Both the position numbers and the translations under genes were made by a program. This document shows, one piece after another, positions 50,224 through 58,291 of a DNA stretch of 64,000 bases. The notes under the pieces were generated by a model. That model saw nothing but the letters and a program-made list of their open reading frames with translations. It did no database searches and had not been told where the DNA came from. Every line of letters starts with the position of its first letter. The stretch's first letter is position 1. The DNA lies in NCBI RefSeq assembly GCF_030283145.1, contig NZ_JASNWE010000008.1, positions 1 to 64,000 of the forward strand, written 5' to 3'. The stretch is from Actinomadura xylanilytica (GTDB taxonomy: Bacteria; Actinomycetota; Actinomycetes; Streptosporangiales; Streptosporangiaceae).

Positions 50224-50625
50224 CTACTGGCCGAGTTGGTGCCGGATCGCGTCCGAGTCGCGCACAGCCCAGTGCTCGACCACCCGGCCGTCCCTGACCC
50301 GGACCATGTCCATGCCGAGGACCTCATAGCTCCGGCCGGACGCGCTATGGGTACCCCTGCTGGCGTAGCGGTTGACCGAGATGTCACCCGCCTCCACGTT
50401 CTGCTCGATGGTCACCGAGACATCGCGGAAGCCCGTCTCATCTCGGGCCGCCATCCCATCCCACTTCTCCTTCCACGCCGCCTTCCCCACATGGTCGCCC
50501 TGCACCCCGCCCCGGTGGTCGACGATGTCCGGGTCGATCAGGGCCAGCAGTTCCTCCGTCTCGCCCTTGAGGATCAGGGGGTAGCCCTCGGCGAGACGCC
50601 GATGGATCTCGGCCGCACGCTGCAT
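50224..50625 (-). CDS. SnoaL-like (NTF2-fold) protein
   Basis: This 133-residue protein has the cystatin-like alpha+beta fold of SnoaL/ester cyclase relatives (IVDHRGGVQGDHVGKAAWKE, then RDGRVVEHWAVRDSDAIRHQ). Members include polyketide cyclases and many uncharacterised proteins. ATG start with AGGAG. Divergent from a TetR gene, with a pair of identical palindromes between them. Confidence 0.85.
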   Translation of the reverse strand: MQRAAEIHRRLAEGYPLILKGETEELLALIDPDIVDHRGGVQGDHVGKAAWKEKWDGMAARDETGFRDVSVTIEQNVEAGDISVNRYASRGTHSASGRSYEVLGMDMVRVRDGRVVEHWAVRDSDAIRHQLGQ

Positions 50626-50642
50626 GGGACACGCTCCTAACC

Positions 50643-50692
50643 GGGGAACTCCCCGTTTCGATGTGGCCGCTAAACTAAACGGGGAACTCCCC
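50643..50692. promoter_or_regulatory. Twin operators GGGGAACTCCCC
   Basis: The same palindrome occurs at 50643-50654 and 50681-50692, 38 bp apart, in the gap between the SnoaL-like and TetR genes. It is the likely site of that TetR protein. Confidence 0.82.
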
Positions 50693-50710
50693 ACTTAGCA
50701 AGGAGGACGG

Positions 50711-51286
50711 ATGCCGGCATCGAGGCGCCCGCGCCGGGCCGACGCCCAGCGCAACCACGACCTGCTGGTGGCCGCCGCCCGACGGCTGTTCGCCGAGCGC
50801 GGCCCCGAGGCGCCCCTGGACGACGTCGCCCGCGACGCCGGAGTCGGCAACGCCACCCTCTACCGGCACTTCCCGACCCGCCGCGAGCTCCTCATCGCCG
50901 TCTACGCCGACGAGGTCTCCGGCCTCACCGCCGAGGGCGAGGCCCTACTCGCCGGCGCCGCATCCGCCGACGCGCTCTTTGCCTGGCTCCGCACCTTCAT
51001 CACCCACGTGGCCACCAAACGCGACCTGGCCCAGGCGATCACCGACGAGCGCCGGCGCACCGTCCTCTTCGACGAATGGCACACCGCGATGCACGCCACC
51101 GCCGGCGCCCTCCTGGCCAGGGCGCAGGACTCGGGTGCCGTCCGTCCCGGAGTGCGCACGGCCGACCTGATGGCGCTGGCGAACGGAATCGCCCTGGCCA
51201 CCACCGGCCCCCCGCAGACCGACCGCCTGCTCGACCTCCTCCGCCAGGGCGTGAATGAGGTGGAGCCCGCGCAACTCCGGCCATGA
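50711..51286 (+). CDS. TetR-family repressor
   Basis: This 191-residue TetR regulator has its HTH at about 17-60 (LLVAAARRLFAERGPEAPLD, then VGNATLYRHFPTRREL) and the C-terminal region typical of the SbtR/TetR_C family. ATG start with AAGGAGG. The two GGGGAACTCCCC sites upstream suggest autorepression and control of the SnoaL-like gene. Confidence 0.92.
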   Translation: MPASRRPRRADAQRNHDLLVAAARRLFAERGPEAPLDDVARDAGVGNATLYRHFPTRRELLIAVYADEVSGLTAEGEALLAGAASADALFAWLRTFITHVATKRDLAQAITDERRRTVLFDEWHTAMHATAGALLARAQDSGAVRPGVRTADLMALANGIALATTGPPQTDRLLDLLRQGVNEVEPAQLRP

Positions 51287-51418
51287 GGCCCGGTCAGAAC
51301 CAGCAGGGACCGATTCGGAGCCCATCACCATTCCTCCCACCAGGGCTTCTTCACGTTCCAGGGCCCGCCACACCGCCCGCGATCATGCTGTGATCACCCA
51401 TCCCACGAATGCTGGTGA

Positions 51419-51449
51419 AAAACGCTCAGTGGCTCGATCTGGGCGTTTT
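51419..51449. terminator. Bidirectional-looking hairpin terminator
   Basis: AAAACGCTCAG pairs with CTGGGCGTTTT (one T-G pair) around 9 nt, with A-run and T-run flanks. It lies in the 280-bp gap between tetR and the sortase gene; nothing else is recognised in that gap. Confidence 0.75.
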
Positions 51450-51569
51450 AGGCGCCCGCCCGGCGGAATGCCGGAAGGGTCGCCTCCAGTTGGATCCGGC
51501 TGCTCCCGCATTTGATCCAAATGGGCAAAAGATTCATTACATATGTTCGTTATTCAATGGCCGGGGTAA

Positions 51570-52346
51570 GTGGCGATCGTGATCAAGAGACAGACAACCC
51601 GTTCGAACGGGTTGAGACCCTCGATCGTGTTGGGATGGGGCGGATTCTCGGATAGGTGCCGAGAGCGGCTGTCATCCAGCCTCAGGTACATACCCGGCCT
51701 GGCAATCGTCACCATTGCCACGTCGGGCCTCGCCATGACGGCGCTCTTCGCTGTGCAGGCGTTCGGCAATCACACGGCGGCCACCACCGCCCCGCAGCCC
51801 GGCCCCGCCGCGTCCAACCCGGAGTCGGCTCATCTGACGGTGGCCATGCCGCGTTCGACCCCGGTGCGGTTGACGGTGCCGCGAATCCGCCTCCGTACGT
51901 CCCTGGTGCCACTGGGGCTGACGGACGACCACAGGGTCGAGGTTCCGGTCAACGCCGACCAGGCCGGCTGGTATCGGCTCGGGTCCCGGCCCGGAAGCAT
52001 CGGCGCGGCAGTGCTCATCGGCCACGTCGACTCATCGCGCGGGCCGGGCGTCTTTTTCCGAATCGGGGAGTTGCGCCCAGGCGACAAAGCCGGCGTGCAA
52101 CGAGCCGACGGGAGCACCGCCTTGTTCCAAATCGACTCGGTCGAACGCGTCAAGAAGACGGGATTCCCCACGCGCCGGGTCTACATGGATCCCGGCTATG
52201 CAGCGATCCGGCTGGTCACCTGCGGCGGCGGTTTCGACACCGACACCGGCCACTACACCGACAACGTGATCGCCTACGGGCACCTGCTCCGGCCCGGTGC
52301 GCACCGGAGCGAGGAGCACTCAATGCGTCCGCTGGCGGGGCCCTGA
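51570..52346 (+). CDS. Class E/F-like sortase
   Basis: This 258-residue protein has a membrane anchor (about 42-65) and a sortase domain with catalytic His in LIGHVDSS and Cys in RLVTCGGGF. The position that usually holds the catalytic Arg (HYRDN in related sortases, from memory) reads HYTDN, so activity is uncertain. Sortases join sorted proteins to the cell wall or to one another. GTG start with weak SD. One base separates it from the glycosyltransferase gene. Confidence 0.85.
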   Translation: MAIVIKRQTTRSNGLRPSIVLGWGGFSDRCRERLSSSLRYIPGLAIVTIATSGLAMTALFAVQAFGNHTAATTAPQPGPAASNPESAHLTVAMPRSTPVRLTVPRIRLRTSLVPLGLTDDHRVEVPVNADQAGWYRLGSRPGSIGAAVLIGHVDSSRGPGVFFRIGELRPGDKAGVQRADGSTALFQIDSVERVKKTGFPTRRVYMDPGYAAIRLVTCGGGFDTDTGHYTDNVIAYGHLLRPGAHRSEEHSMRPLAGP

Positions 52347-52347
52347 G

Positions 52348-53526
52348 ATGAGTTCAACCTCTACCATCCCGCCTGCCCCCGGCCGTTCAATTGATCATGC
52401 ATTGACCGGCCCCGACAGCGGGGAGACGCCCCGGCGAGGGCGGCCGGGCCGGCGCACCCTACCACCGGTGGATCCGGCCGGTCTGTGGGTGACGGTGCTG
52501 ATCCCGGCACACAATGAGGCAGAGAATATCACCGATACGCTCGCATCGCTAAAGGGGCAGGAACAGCCGCCGGACCAGATCATTGTCATCGCCGATGATT
52601 GCACAGACGGCACCGTTGAAATCGCCAGGCGGTGCGGAGTTGAAATATTCATCACACGCGACAATCGGCATAAGAAGGCTGGTGCGCTGAATCAGGTACT
52701 CGACCGGTTGCTGCCCTCTGCCGGCCCCAATGACGCGATCATGGTCATGGACGCAGATTCGGCACTGGACCCGGGCTTCATCCGTCATGGAGTGGCTTAC
52801 CTCTCCGACGGCCGCTACGCCGCCGTCGGTGGCACCTTCACCGGCCAGGACGGCGGGGGCATGGTCGGCATGCTCCAACGCAACGAGTACGTCCGCTACG
52901 CACGGGACGTGCGGCGACTGCAAGGCAAAGCGCTGGTGCTGACCGGAACGGCGACCATCTTCCGCGCCACCACTCTCCAGGAAGTGGCTGCCGCGCGCAG
53001 GGAGCGCCGACTGCCTGGCGACCCCCGCGTCTACGACGTTTGCGTGCTCACCGAGGATAACGAACTGACCCTGGCGATCCTGCATCTCGGTTTCGAAATC
53101 ATATGCCCACCCGGATGTACGCTCACTACAGAGGTGATGCCAACCTGGCGGGAATTGTCCCGGCAGCGACTGCGCTGGAAGCGCGGCGCCCTGGAGAATC
53201 TCATCGAATACGGTTGGACATCCGTGACACGCCCCTACTGGGGCCGGCAACTGCTTACATTGATCAGCATCATCGCCATCGTGGCCTATCTGATCTCGCT
53301 AGGCTACTGCTTGGCCTTCACCAGCGGACTCCATTTCCGCCCCATTTGGATCAGCGTAACAGCGATCTTCATGATTGAGCGCGTGGTGACCGTACGCCGG
53401 CGCGGGGCAGTTCAAATGGCCATAGCCGCCACCATCGTCGTCGAGTTCCTCTTCGACGGCTTTCTTCAGATCGTCCAGGTCCGGGCTTACTGGGAAGCCG
53501 CCTGGCGCAACGAAAGGAAATGGTAA
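52348..53526 (+). CDS. Processive family 2 glycosyltransferase
   Basis: This 392-residue protein has the GT2 fold: VTVLIPAHNEAENITDTLAS, IADDCTDGT, the metal-binding MDADSA, the acceptor acid in LTEDNELTLA and the QRLRW motif of processive synthases. Three or so hydrophobic segments follow from about 305. It resembles cellulose/chitin/hyaluronan-type synthases that polymerise and export a beta-glycan. The UDP-sugar is not evident. ATG start directly after the sortase stop. Confidence 0.9.
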   Translation: MSSTSTIPPAPGRSIDHALTGPDSGETPRRGRPGRRTLPPVDPAGLWVTVLIPAHNEAENITDTLASLKGQEQPPDQIIVIADDCTDGTVEIARRCGVEIFITRDNRHKKAGALNQVLDRLLPSAGPNDAIMVMDADSALDPGFIRHGVAYLSDGRYAAVGGTFTGQDGGGMVGMLQRNEYVRYARDVRRLQGKALVLTGTATIFRATTLQEVAAARRERRLPGDPRVYDVCVLTEDNELTLAILHLGFEIICPPGCTLTTEVMPTWRELSRQRLRWKRGALENLIEYGWTSVTRPYWGRQLLTLISIIAIVAYLISLGYCLAFTSGLHFRPIWISVTAIFMIERVVTVRRRGAVQMAIAATIVVEFLFDGFLQIVQVRAYWEAAWRNERKW

Positions 53527-53529
53527 ACC

Positions 53530-53730
53530 ATGTACAATACTCCGCCCATAGGCGGTGTCAGCGCCGGTCTCGGCGGCGCCGCCATCACCGCCCCATGGCT
53601 CGGCGTCCAGGCCATCTGGTTGGGGTTGGCCGTCTTCACCCTGCTGTCCACTGCCCTCGCCGTTAAGCGCATCCTGCCCACACGGAAGAGCATCGGGATC
53701 CCATCGGCCGCCCCCTTGTCCGAGGGGTAG
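53530..53730 (+). CDS. 66-aa single-pass membrane protein of sortase operon
   Basis: ATG start with AAAGGAAA. The product has a Gly/Pro-rich N-terminus (MYNTPPIGGVSAGLGG), one helix (about 23-45) ended by KRILPTRK, and a short tail. The helix-plus-basic-stop layout resembles a cell-wall-sorting anchor, but no LPxTG or LAxTG is present. It could be a synthase accessory subunit. A strong terminator follows, closing a three-gene operon. Confidence 0.65.
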   Translation: MYNTPPIGGVSAGLGGAAITAPWLGVQAIWLGLAVFTLLSTALAVKRILPTRKSIGIPSAAPLSEG

Positions 53731-53763
53731 ACCGGGGCTTCGACGCAAGGCGTCAACCAAGAC

Positions 53764-53803
53764 GGGGGCCCCGGGGTCGCCTTCCAGCGCTCCCGGGGCC
53801 CCC
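53764..53803 (+). terminator. Terminator of sortase operon
   Basis: GGGGGCCCCGGG (53764-53775) pairs perfectly with 53792-53803 around a 16-nt loop. Confidence 0.78.
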
Positions 53804-53886
53804 GCGCCACCGTGAGGACACCGTTAGCGACATCGCTTCCCCCCGCTGCCGCGTTCCGCAGAGTCGGCGTCCGGGGCAGACGAGCT

Positions 53887-54321
53887 ATGCAGTGGATCGA
53901 GGCAAAGGAGTCCGAGGTGGTCACGCACGCGGAACTGGGGTCGGCATTTCGGCTCCGAGTGGGTCGAGACCATACCGCCGGAGGTCGCTGAGCGACACTT
54001 CAGCAATCCGGAGGACCGGCGGGTCCTGACCGAGGTGGGCTGCCCGAAACACTCATAGGTCTGCTGGTCTTCGGCGGCATCGGGACAGATCGGCCTCGCA
54101 CCATCGCCCAGGTCCTCGACATCGGAGAGCCGGATACCGATCCGCTGGACATCAAGGGCGACATCGTGATCGTCAACGGCATCGGCGGCCTGGCTTGTCT
54201 GTCCCGTGCGGAACACCGCGTCTACTGGTACGCGCCGGGGGACGAGAAGCGGAACCGCGCACTCATCAATAGTTCCCTGGAGCTGTTCGTCGAGACCCTT
54301 GCTGCCAGGCATCGGTTCTAG
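53887..54321 (+). pseudogene. Frameshifted SUKH-4-like immunity gene remnant
   Basis: Three frames read in turn give one plausible protein. The first starts MQWIEAKESEVVTHAELGS. The second holds HFSNPEDRRVLTEVG. The third runs from PETLIGLLVFGGIGTDRPRT through DIVIVNGIGG and VYWYAPGDEKRNRALINSSL to LAARHRF and a stop. The pattern fits SUKH-4-type immunity proteins of polymorphic toxin systems. Two frameshifts (near 53953 and 54038) make it non-functional as given. Confidence 0.6.
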
Positions 54322-54475
54322 CTGGGATGACGCTTGGGTGGAAGGTGCCCACGGTGGCCAGCTGACTCACCCGGTCGCACGCTGCGGGTCGTCGCGTTCG
54401 ATGTGGGTGACGCCGAGGAAGTGGAAGGCGCTCGCCGTGACCCTCGGGTGAGCCGGCTCCGCGGTCCCTGCCTAC

Positions 54476-54934
54476 GCGGTGAAGAAGGCCCGGGCTGAGC
54501 ACCTGTACGCGATCGCCGACGGCGAGGTGATACCCGAGCCGGGCGAGCCGACCGTCGTGATCTGCCTGGACGAGTTCGGGCCGCTGAACCTGATGCCGCA
54601 CCCCGGCCGGTAGTGGGCCGCGATCACCGGCCGCGGTGCGGATCGCCATCATCTGTGACAACTACTCACCGCACCTGACCACCGAGCGCTGCCGACGGGT
54701 GACGGACTGGGCCGAGGCAAACAACGCCGAAGTCGCCTACACCCCGACCACAGTTCGTGGCTCAACCACGTTGAGGCCCAGTTCACCGCGCTGTGCTGCT
54801 TCGCTCTGGACGGCACCGACCAACGCAGCCACAAAGAGCAAGGCAGCATGATCCGCCGCTACATCATCTGGCGGAACCGCCACGCCGACGACACCCGGCT
54901 ACGCCAGATCGTCGCCCGCGCCAACGCGGCCTGA
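54476..54934 (+). pseudogene. Degraded IS630-type transposase
   Basis: Fragments in different frames match an IS630 DDE transposase. The first catalytic region is VICLDEFGPLNLMPHPGR, followed by a stop. The second is IAIICDNYSPHLTTERC. The glutamate region reads SSWLNHVEAQFTALCCFAL, then RRYIIWRNRHADD. Frameshifts and stops break it, and I could not identify terminal inverted repeats. About 150 bp of unrecognised sequence separates it from the SUKH-like remnant. Confidence 0.75.
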
Positions 54935-54941
54935 CCCGGGA

Positions 54942-55220
54942 TCAGTCGCCGATGAACAGGATGTAGTGATGCGGCCTGCGCAAGGCCACTTCGCACAGGG
55001 CCTGGACTTCAGCGACCCAAACGCCACCGCGTTCAACGGGGAGCCGGTCCAACTCCCCGAGCAGTGCCGGGATCTGCCGGTGGTTGAAGACCGCATCACC
55101 ATACGGATCGAGCGCACCGAGCATGGGAAACGCCGCTTGGTCGAGACCGCCAAGTGTGGTTTCCCACGACAGCCCGCACCCCGCCCTCGCCACGACCTCG
55201 CCTTGCAGCTCCCGGTTCAC
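54942..55220 (-). CDS. Conserved-type hypothetical protein, 92 aa
   Basis: The product reads MNRELQGEVVARAG at the start, then GLDQAAFPMLGALDPYGDAV, NHRQIPALLGELDRLP and HHYILFIGD. The pattern resembles a family of small actinobacterial proteins of unknown function, from memory. GTG start without a clear SD; it may have lost some N-terminal sequence next to the transposase remnant. The following 150 bp (55221-55375) hold nothing recognised. Confidence 0.6.
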   Translation of the reverse strand: MNRELQGEVVARAGCGLSWETTLGGLDQAAFPMLGALDPYGDAVFNHRQIPALLGELDRLPVERGGVWVAEVQALCEVALRRPHHYILFIGD

Positions 55221-55375
55221 TCTCAGAGATCACCACGAGATGCTACTTGCGCGGCGCAGCCTCGGGACCGGGGGAACGTTACCTGCTACGGCACTAGACG
55301 GCGTCAACCCTCCCCGCCGGGTGCGGGCATCTGGTGGGAGTGCATGGCCCCTGCGCGCCGCTTGCCCAACGGTGG

Positions 55376-56059
55376 TCAGTCTCCAGCAGGCGCGATGCCC
55401 GTCTGGCAGGAGCCGCCGGACTGGTCACCCAGGGGTAGACCGGTGCCGGCGATGCCGCAGTAGCCGTTGGGGTTCTTGTTGTCGGACAGGTACTGCTGGT
55501 GGTAGTCCTCGGCGAAGTAGAAGTCGGTGGCCGGGGCGATCTCGGTGCTGATGGGACCGTGGCCGCCGCCGGTCAGGACCTGCTGGTAGGCGTCGCGGGA
55601 CGCCTCGGCGGTCTTCCGCTGGAGCTCGCTGCGGTAGAAGACCGCCGAGCGGTACTGGGTGCCGACATCGTTGCCCTGGCGCATGCCCTGGGTCGGGTCG
55701 TGGGACTCCCAGAACACGCGCAGGAGCCGCTCGTAGGACGTCTCGGACGGGTCGTAGACGACCCGGACGCTCTCGGTGTGGCCGGTCTGGCCGCTGCACA
55801 CCTCTTCGTAGGTGGGGTTCGGCGTGTGGCCGCCCTCGTAGCCGACCGAGGTGGAGACGACGCCTGGGGTCCGCCAGAAGATGCGTTCGGCGCCCCAGAA
55901 GCAGCCGAGCGCGAACTCGGCGATCTCGGTGCCGTCGGGGTACGGCGGCGCGAGGGGCGACCCGAGGACCTCGTGGCGGGGCGGCACCGGCATCGGCTCG
56001 TCCCTGCCGGGCAGGGCCTTCTCCGGTGCGACCATCTGGGTCTTCGCAAAGCCGAACAT
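55376..56059 (-). CDS. msrA: Peptide methionine sulfoxide reductase A
   Basis: This 227-residue MsrA has the catalytic GCFWGAE (Cys about 53) and GYEGGHTPNPTYEEVCSG. A resolving-type cysteine lies near the C-terminus (GGSCQTG). It reduces methionine-S-sulfoxide in proteins. The N-terminal 40 residues (EKALPGRDEPMPVPPRHEV) are the usual actinobacterial extension. ATG start. Confidence 0.95.
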   Translation of the reverse strand: MFGFAKTQMVAPEKALPGRDEPMPVPPRHEVLGSPLAPPYPDGTEIAEFALGCFWGAERIFWRTPGVVSTSVGYEGGHTPNPTYEEVCSGQTGHTESVRVVYDPSETSYERLLRVFWESHDPTQGMRQGNDVGTQYRSAVFYRSELQRKTAEASRDAYQQVLTGGGHGPISTEIAPATDFYFAEDYHQQYLSDNKNPNGYCGIAGTGLPLGDQSGGSCQTGIAPAGD

Positions 56060-56241
56060 GACTCCAGGGTATTCGCCCTGGCAAGGTCATGCCGGCCGGT
56101 GGGCGCGGGGCGCGCCGGGCTTGCCGGGACGGCCCGCGCTCGGCCTGGGCGGCAGGGGTGCCGCCATGGCCGTGCCGCGTGTTCGGCCTGTCCTCCCGGA
56201 GTCAGTAGCGTGCCAGTTTTGGCTGATTACGCACTGATATC

Positions 56242-57165
56242 GTGCTGCTTGTGGTGAATCGTCGCGGAATGGCATTCGGCTTCGCCGCCTACGCGCTCTG
56301 GGGGCTGTTCCCCCTGTACTGGCCCCTGCTGAAGCCCGCCGGCGCGGTGGAGATCCTCGCGCACCGGATCATGTGGTCGCTGGTCGCGGTGCTGGCGATG
56401 CTCGCCGTCCGCCGGCACTGGGCCTGGGTCAGGTCGCTGACCGTGCGGCAGGTGGGGCTGCTGGCGCTGGCCGCCGCGCTGGTCACGGTCAACTGGGGCG
56501 TCTACATCTACGCGGTCAACTCCGGACACACCATCGAGGCCGCGCTCGGCTACTTCATCAACCCGCTGATCAGTGTGGTCTTCGGCGTGGTGATCTTCCG
56601 GGAGCGGCTGCGCCGCTGGCAGTGGACGGCGGTCGGGCTGGGCACGGCGGCCGTGTTGGTGCTGACCGTCGACTACGGCCGGCCGCCGTGGATCGCGCTG
56701 GTGCTGGCGTTCTCGTTCGGCACGTACGGGCTGGTCAAGAAGTTCGCCGCGATGCCGTCCGCGGAGAGCCTGTCGGTGGAGACCGCGATCCTGCTGGTCC
56801 CGGCGATCGGGTTCGTGCTGACCCTGGAGGCCCGCGGGGACGCGACGTTCGGGCATCACGGCGCGGGGCAGGTGGGGCTGCTGATCGGCGCCGGGGTGGT
56901 GACGGCGATCCCGCTGCTGCTGTTCAACGCGGCGGCGATCCGCATCCCGATGAGCGCGCTCGGGATGCTCCAGTACCTGGCCCCGGTGCTGCAATTCCTC
57001 ATCGGGTTGCTGGTCCAGCACGAGGAGATGCCGGCCAGCCGGTGGATCGGGTTCCTGCTGGTGTGGGCGGCGCTGATCACGCTGACCGGGGACGGACTGC
57101 GCGCGGGACGGCGCGCACGGCACGGCGCGGGCGCCGTCGAAACGGCGCCCGAACCCGTCCGCTGA
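56242..57165 (+). CDS. rarD: RarD/EamA-family permease
   Basis: This 307-residue ten-helix protein matches RarD: GFAAYALWGLFPLYWPLLKP, HRIMWSLV, NWGVYIYAVNSGHTIEAALG and MSALGMLQYLAPVLQFLIG. RarD proteins are DMT-superfamily transporters of uncertain substrate. GTG at 56242 is taken; ATG at 56269 is a possible later start. Confidence 0.9.
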   Translation: MLLVVNRRGMAFGFAAYALWGLFPLYWPLLKPAGAVEILAHRIMWSLVAVLAMLAVRRHWAWVRSLTVRQVGLLALAAALVTVNWGVYIYAVNSGHTIEAALGYFINPLISVVFGVVIFRERLRRWQWTAVGLGTAAVLVLTVDYGRPPWIALVLAFSFGTYGLVKKFAAMPSAESLSVETAILLVPAIGFVLTLEARGDATFGHHGAGQVGLLIGAGVVTAIPLLLFNAAAIRIPMSALGMLQYLAPVLQFLIGLLVQHEEMPASRWIGFLLVWAALITLTGDGLRAGRRARHGAGAVETAPEPVR

Positions 57166-57279
57166 GCGAGGTTCCGACGCGGAACGCGCAACTTCTCCGG
57201 CTTTACGCACATCTATAGAGGAAGAGATCCCGAACCACTAGAGTGCCGGATGTCACAAGCACCTTGTCGAGGAGTATCG

Positions 57280-57681
57280 TTGCGCCTACTCAGCGCCGCA
57301 GTGTTGGGCGGGGCCCTCATCGCGGTCGGCCTCGCGGCCCCGGCGACGGGCGAGGCGACGGCGACGAGGGGGAACCGCATCGCCGTGGAGCCGGACGTGG
57401 CCCGTCCCGGGCAGCGGATCGAGCTGGAGGTGCGCGGGTGCGCGGCCGGGACGCAGCGGCACTGGGCCGGCTCGCCGGCCTTCACCGGGGACGCCACCCT
57501 CGGGGGCAGGAACGACCAGGGGCGGACCGTGGCCCGGCTCCGGCGGGACATCAAGCCCGGCACCCACACGGTCGTGGCGCACTGCGGCCAGCAGACGTTC
57601 ACCGGCCATTTCAAGGTCTCCAATAAGATCTCCTGGCCGGTCCGGTTGTCGACCGACATCGAGTCGCCGACCGCGAACTGA
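57280..57681 (+). CDS. Small secreted protein with Ig-like fold
   Basis: This 133-residue product has a signal peptide (LRLLSAAVLGGALIAVGLAA, cleavage near APATGEA) and an 80-residue beta-rich domain with two cysteines (VRGCAAGTQ and AHCGQQTF), likely a disulfide. TTG start chosen for GAGGAG 5 bp upstream; ATG at 57250 is an alternative. A classical terminator follows. Function unknown. Confidence 0.75.
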   Translation: MRLLSAAVLGGALIAVGLAAPATGEATATRGNRIAVEPDVARPGQRIELEVRGCAAGTQRHWAGSPAFTGDATLGGRNDQGRTVARLRRDIKPGTHTVVAHCGQQTFTGHFKVSNKISWPVRLSTDIESPTAN

Positions 57682-57698
57682 GACATCGCGCACCCATT

Positions 57699-57724
57699 CC
57701 CCGGGACACCCGGGGATTTTTTTT
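57699..57724 (+). terminator. Rho-independent terminator with T-run
   Basis: CCCCGGG-ACA-CCCGGGG is followed by eight T residues, a textbook intrinsic terminator, rare in this GC-rich window. Confidence 0.92.
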
Positions 57725-57944
57725 CGCCCTTATTCTTTTGTGCCGCGAAACCCGGTACATGATTATTCCGCCCACCACAGCCCGGCGGCGTCCCGCCTTT
57801 CATCGGCCGGCCGCGCGTGGGCTCACCTTCCCATCGCCAAAGTGCCCGACCGAGGCCACCGGACCGTTCCACCTGGCGGAATGGACGGGCCGAAGCGTGA
57901 TGAAGGTCACTCGTTGAAGTTTCTATATACCGCCTTCGGCCATC

Positions 57945-57973
57945 TTGATCACGCCAAATGACCATGTGATACT
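57945..57973 (+). promoter_or_regulatory. Candidate promoter TTGATC-N17-GATACT for terpene genes
   Basis: Hexamers at good spacing lie about 125 bp before the 64-aa reading frame. The rest of the gap 57725-58096 shows no gene. Confidence 0.4.
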
Positions 57974-58096
57974 TCCACGGAATCGCTCATACCCCCCATG
58001 CTTCACACGGGTGCACAGAACGGTAGGTTCGCCCGTTCAGCAACGTGCGACCGATGCGCCTCGTGCCACCAATTCCACTCCTAGGGGCAGTCGAGA

Positions 58097-58291
58097 ATGT
58101 CCGTAGACATCGGTCTCGTTCCCGTCTGGACGGCGCATCGCCTCCGTCACGAGGCCGCCTCCACCGCACCGGTCCGCTTCCCTGCGGCCTCCCTCCTCGC
58201 GGCGGCCCGCCGCGTCGAGTCGCCTCCGGGCCGGCGCCCCGACCCCGGCGGCGGACCGGTCCCGGACCTGCCGGACGGAGGGCGCGCGTGA
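58097..58291 (+). CDS. 64-aa protein coupled to terpene cyclase gene
   Basis: ATG opens MSVDIGLVPVWTAHRLRHEA, then an Ala/Arg-rich middle and a Pro/Gly-rich end. Its TGA overlaps the GTG of the cyclase gene (GTGA), so ribosomes finishing it could start the cyclase. No homologous family is recognised. Either a real small protein or a translated leader for coupling. Confidence 0.5.
   Translation: MSVDIGLVPVWTAHRLRHEAASTAPVRFPAASLLAAARRVESPPGRRPDPGGGPVPDLPDGGRA

Noticed and set aside
57213..57965. 250-aa minus-strand frame opposite the small secreted protein
   Set aside because: It spans a clear intrinsic terminator and lacks any domain; the plus-strand gene has a signal peptide and SD.
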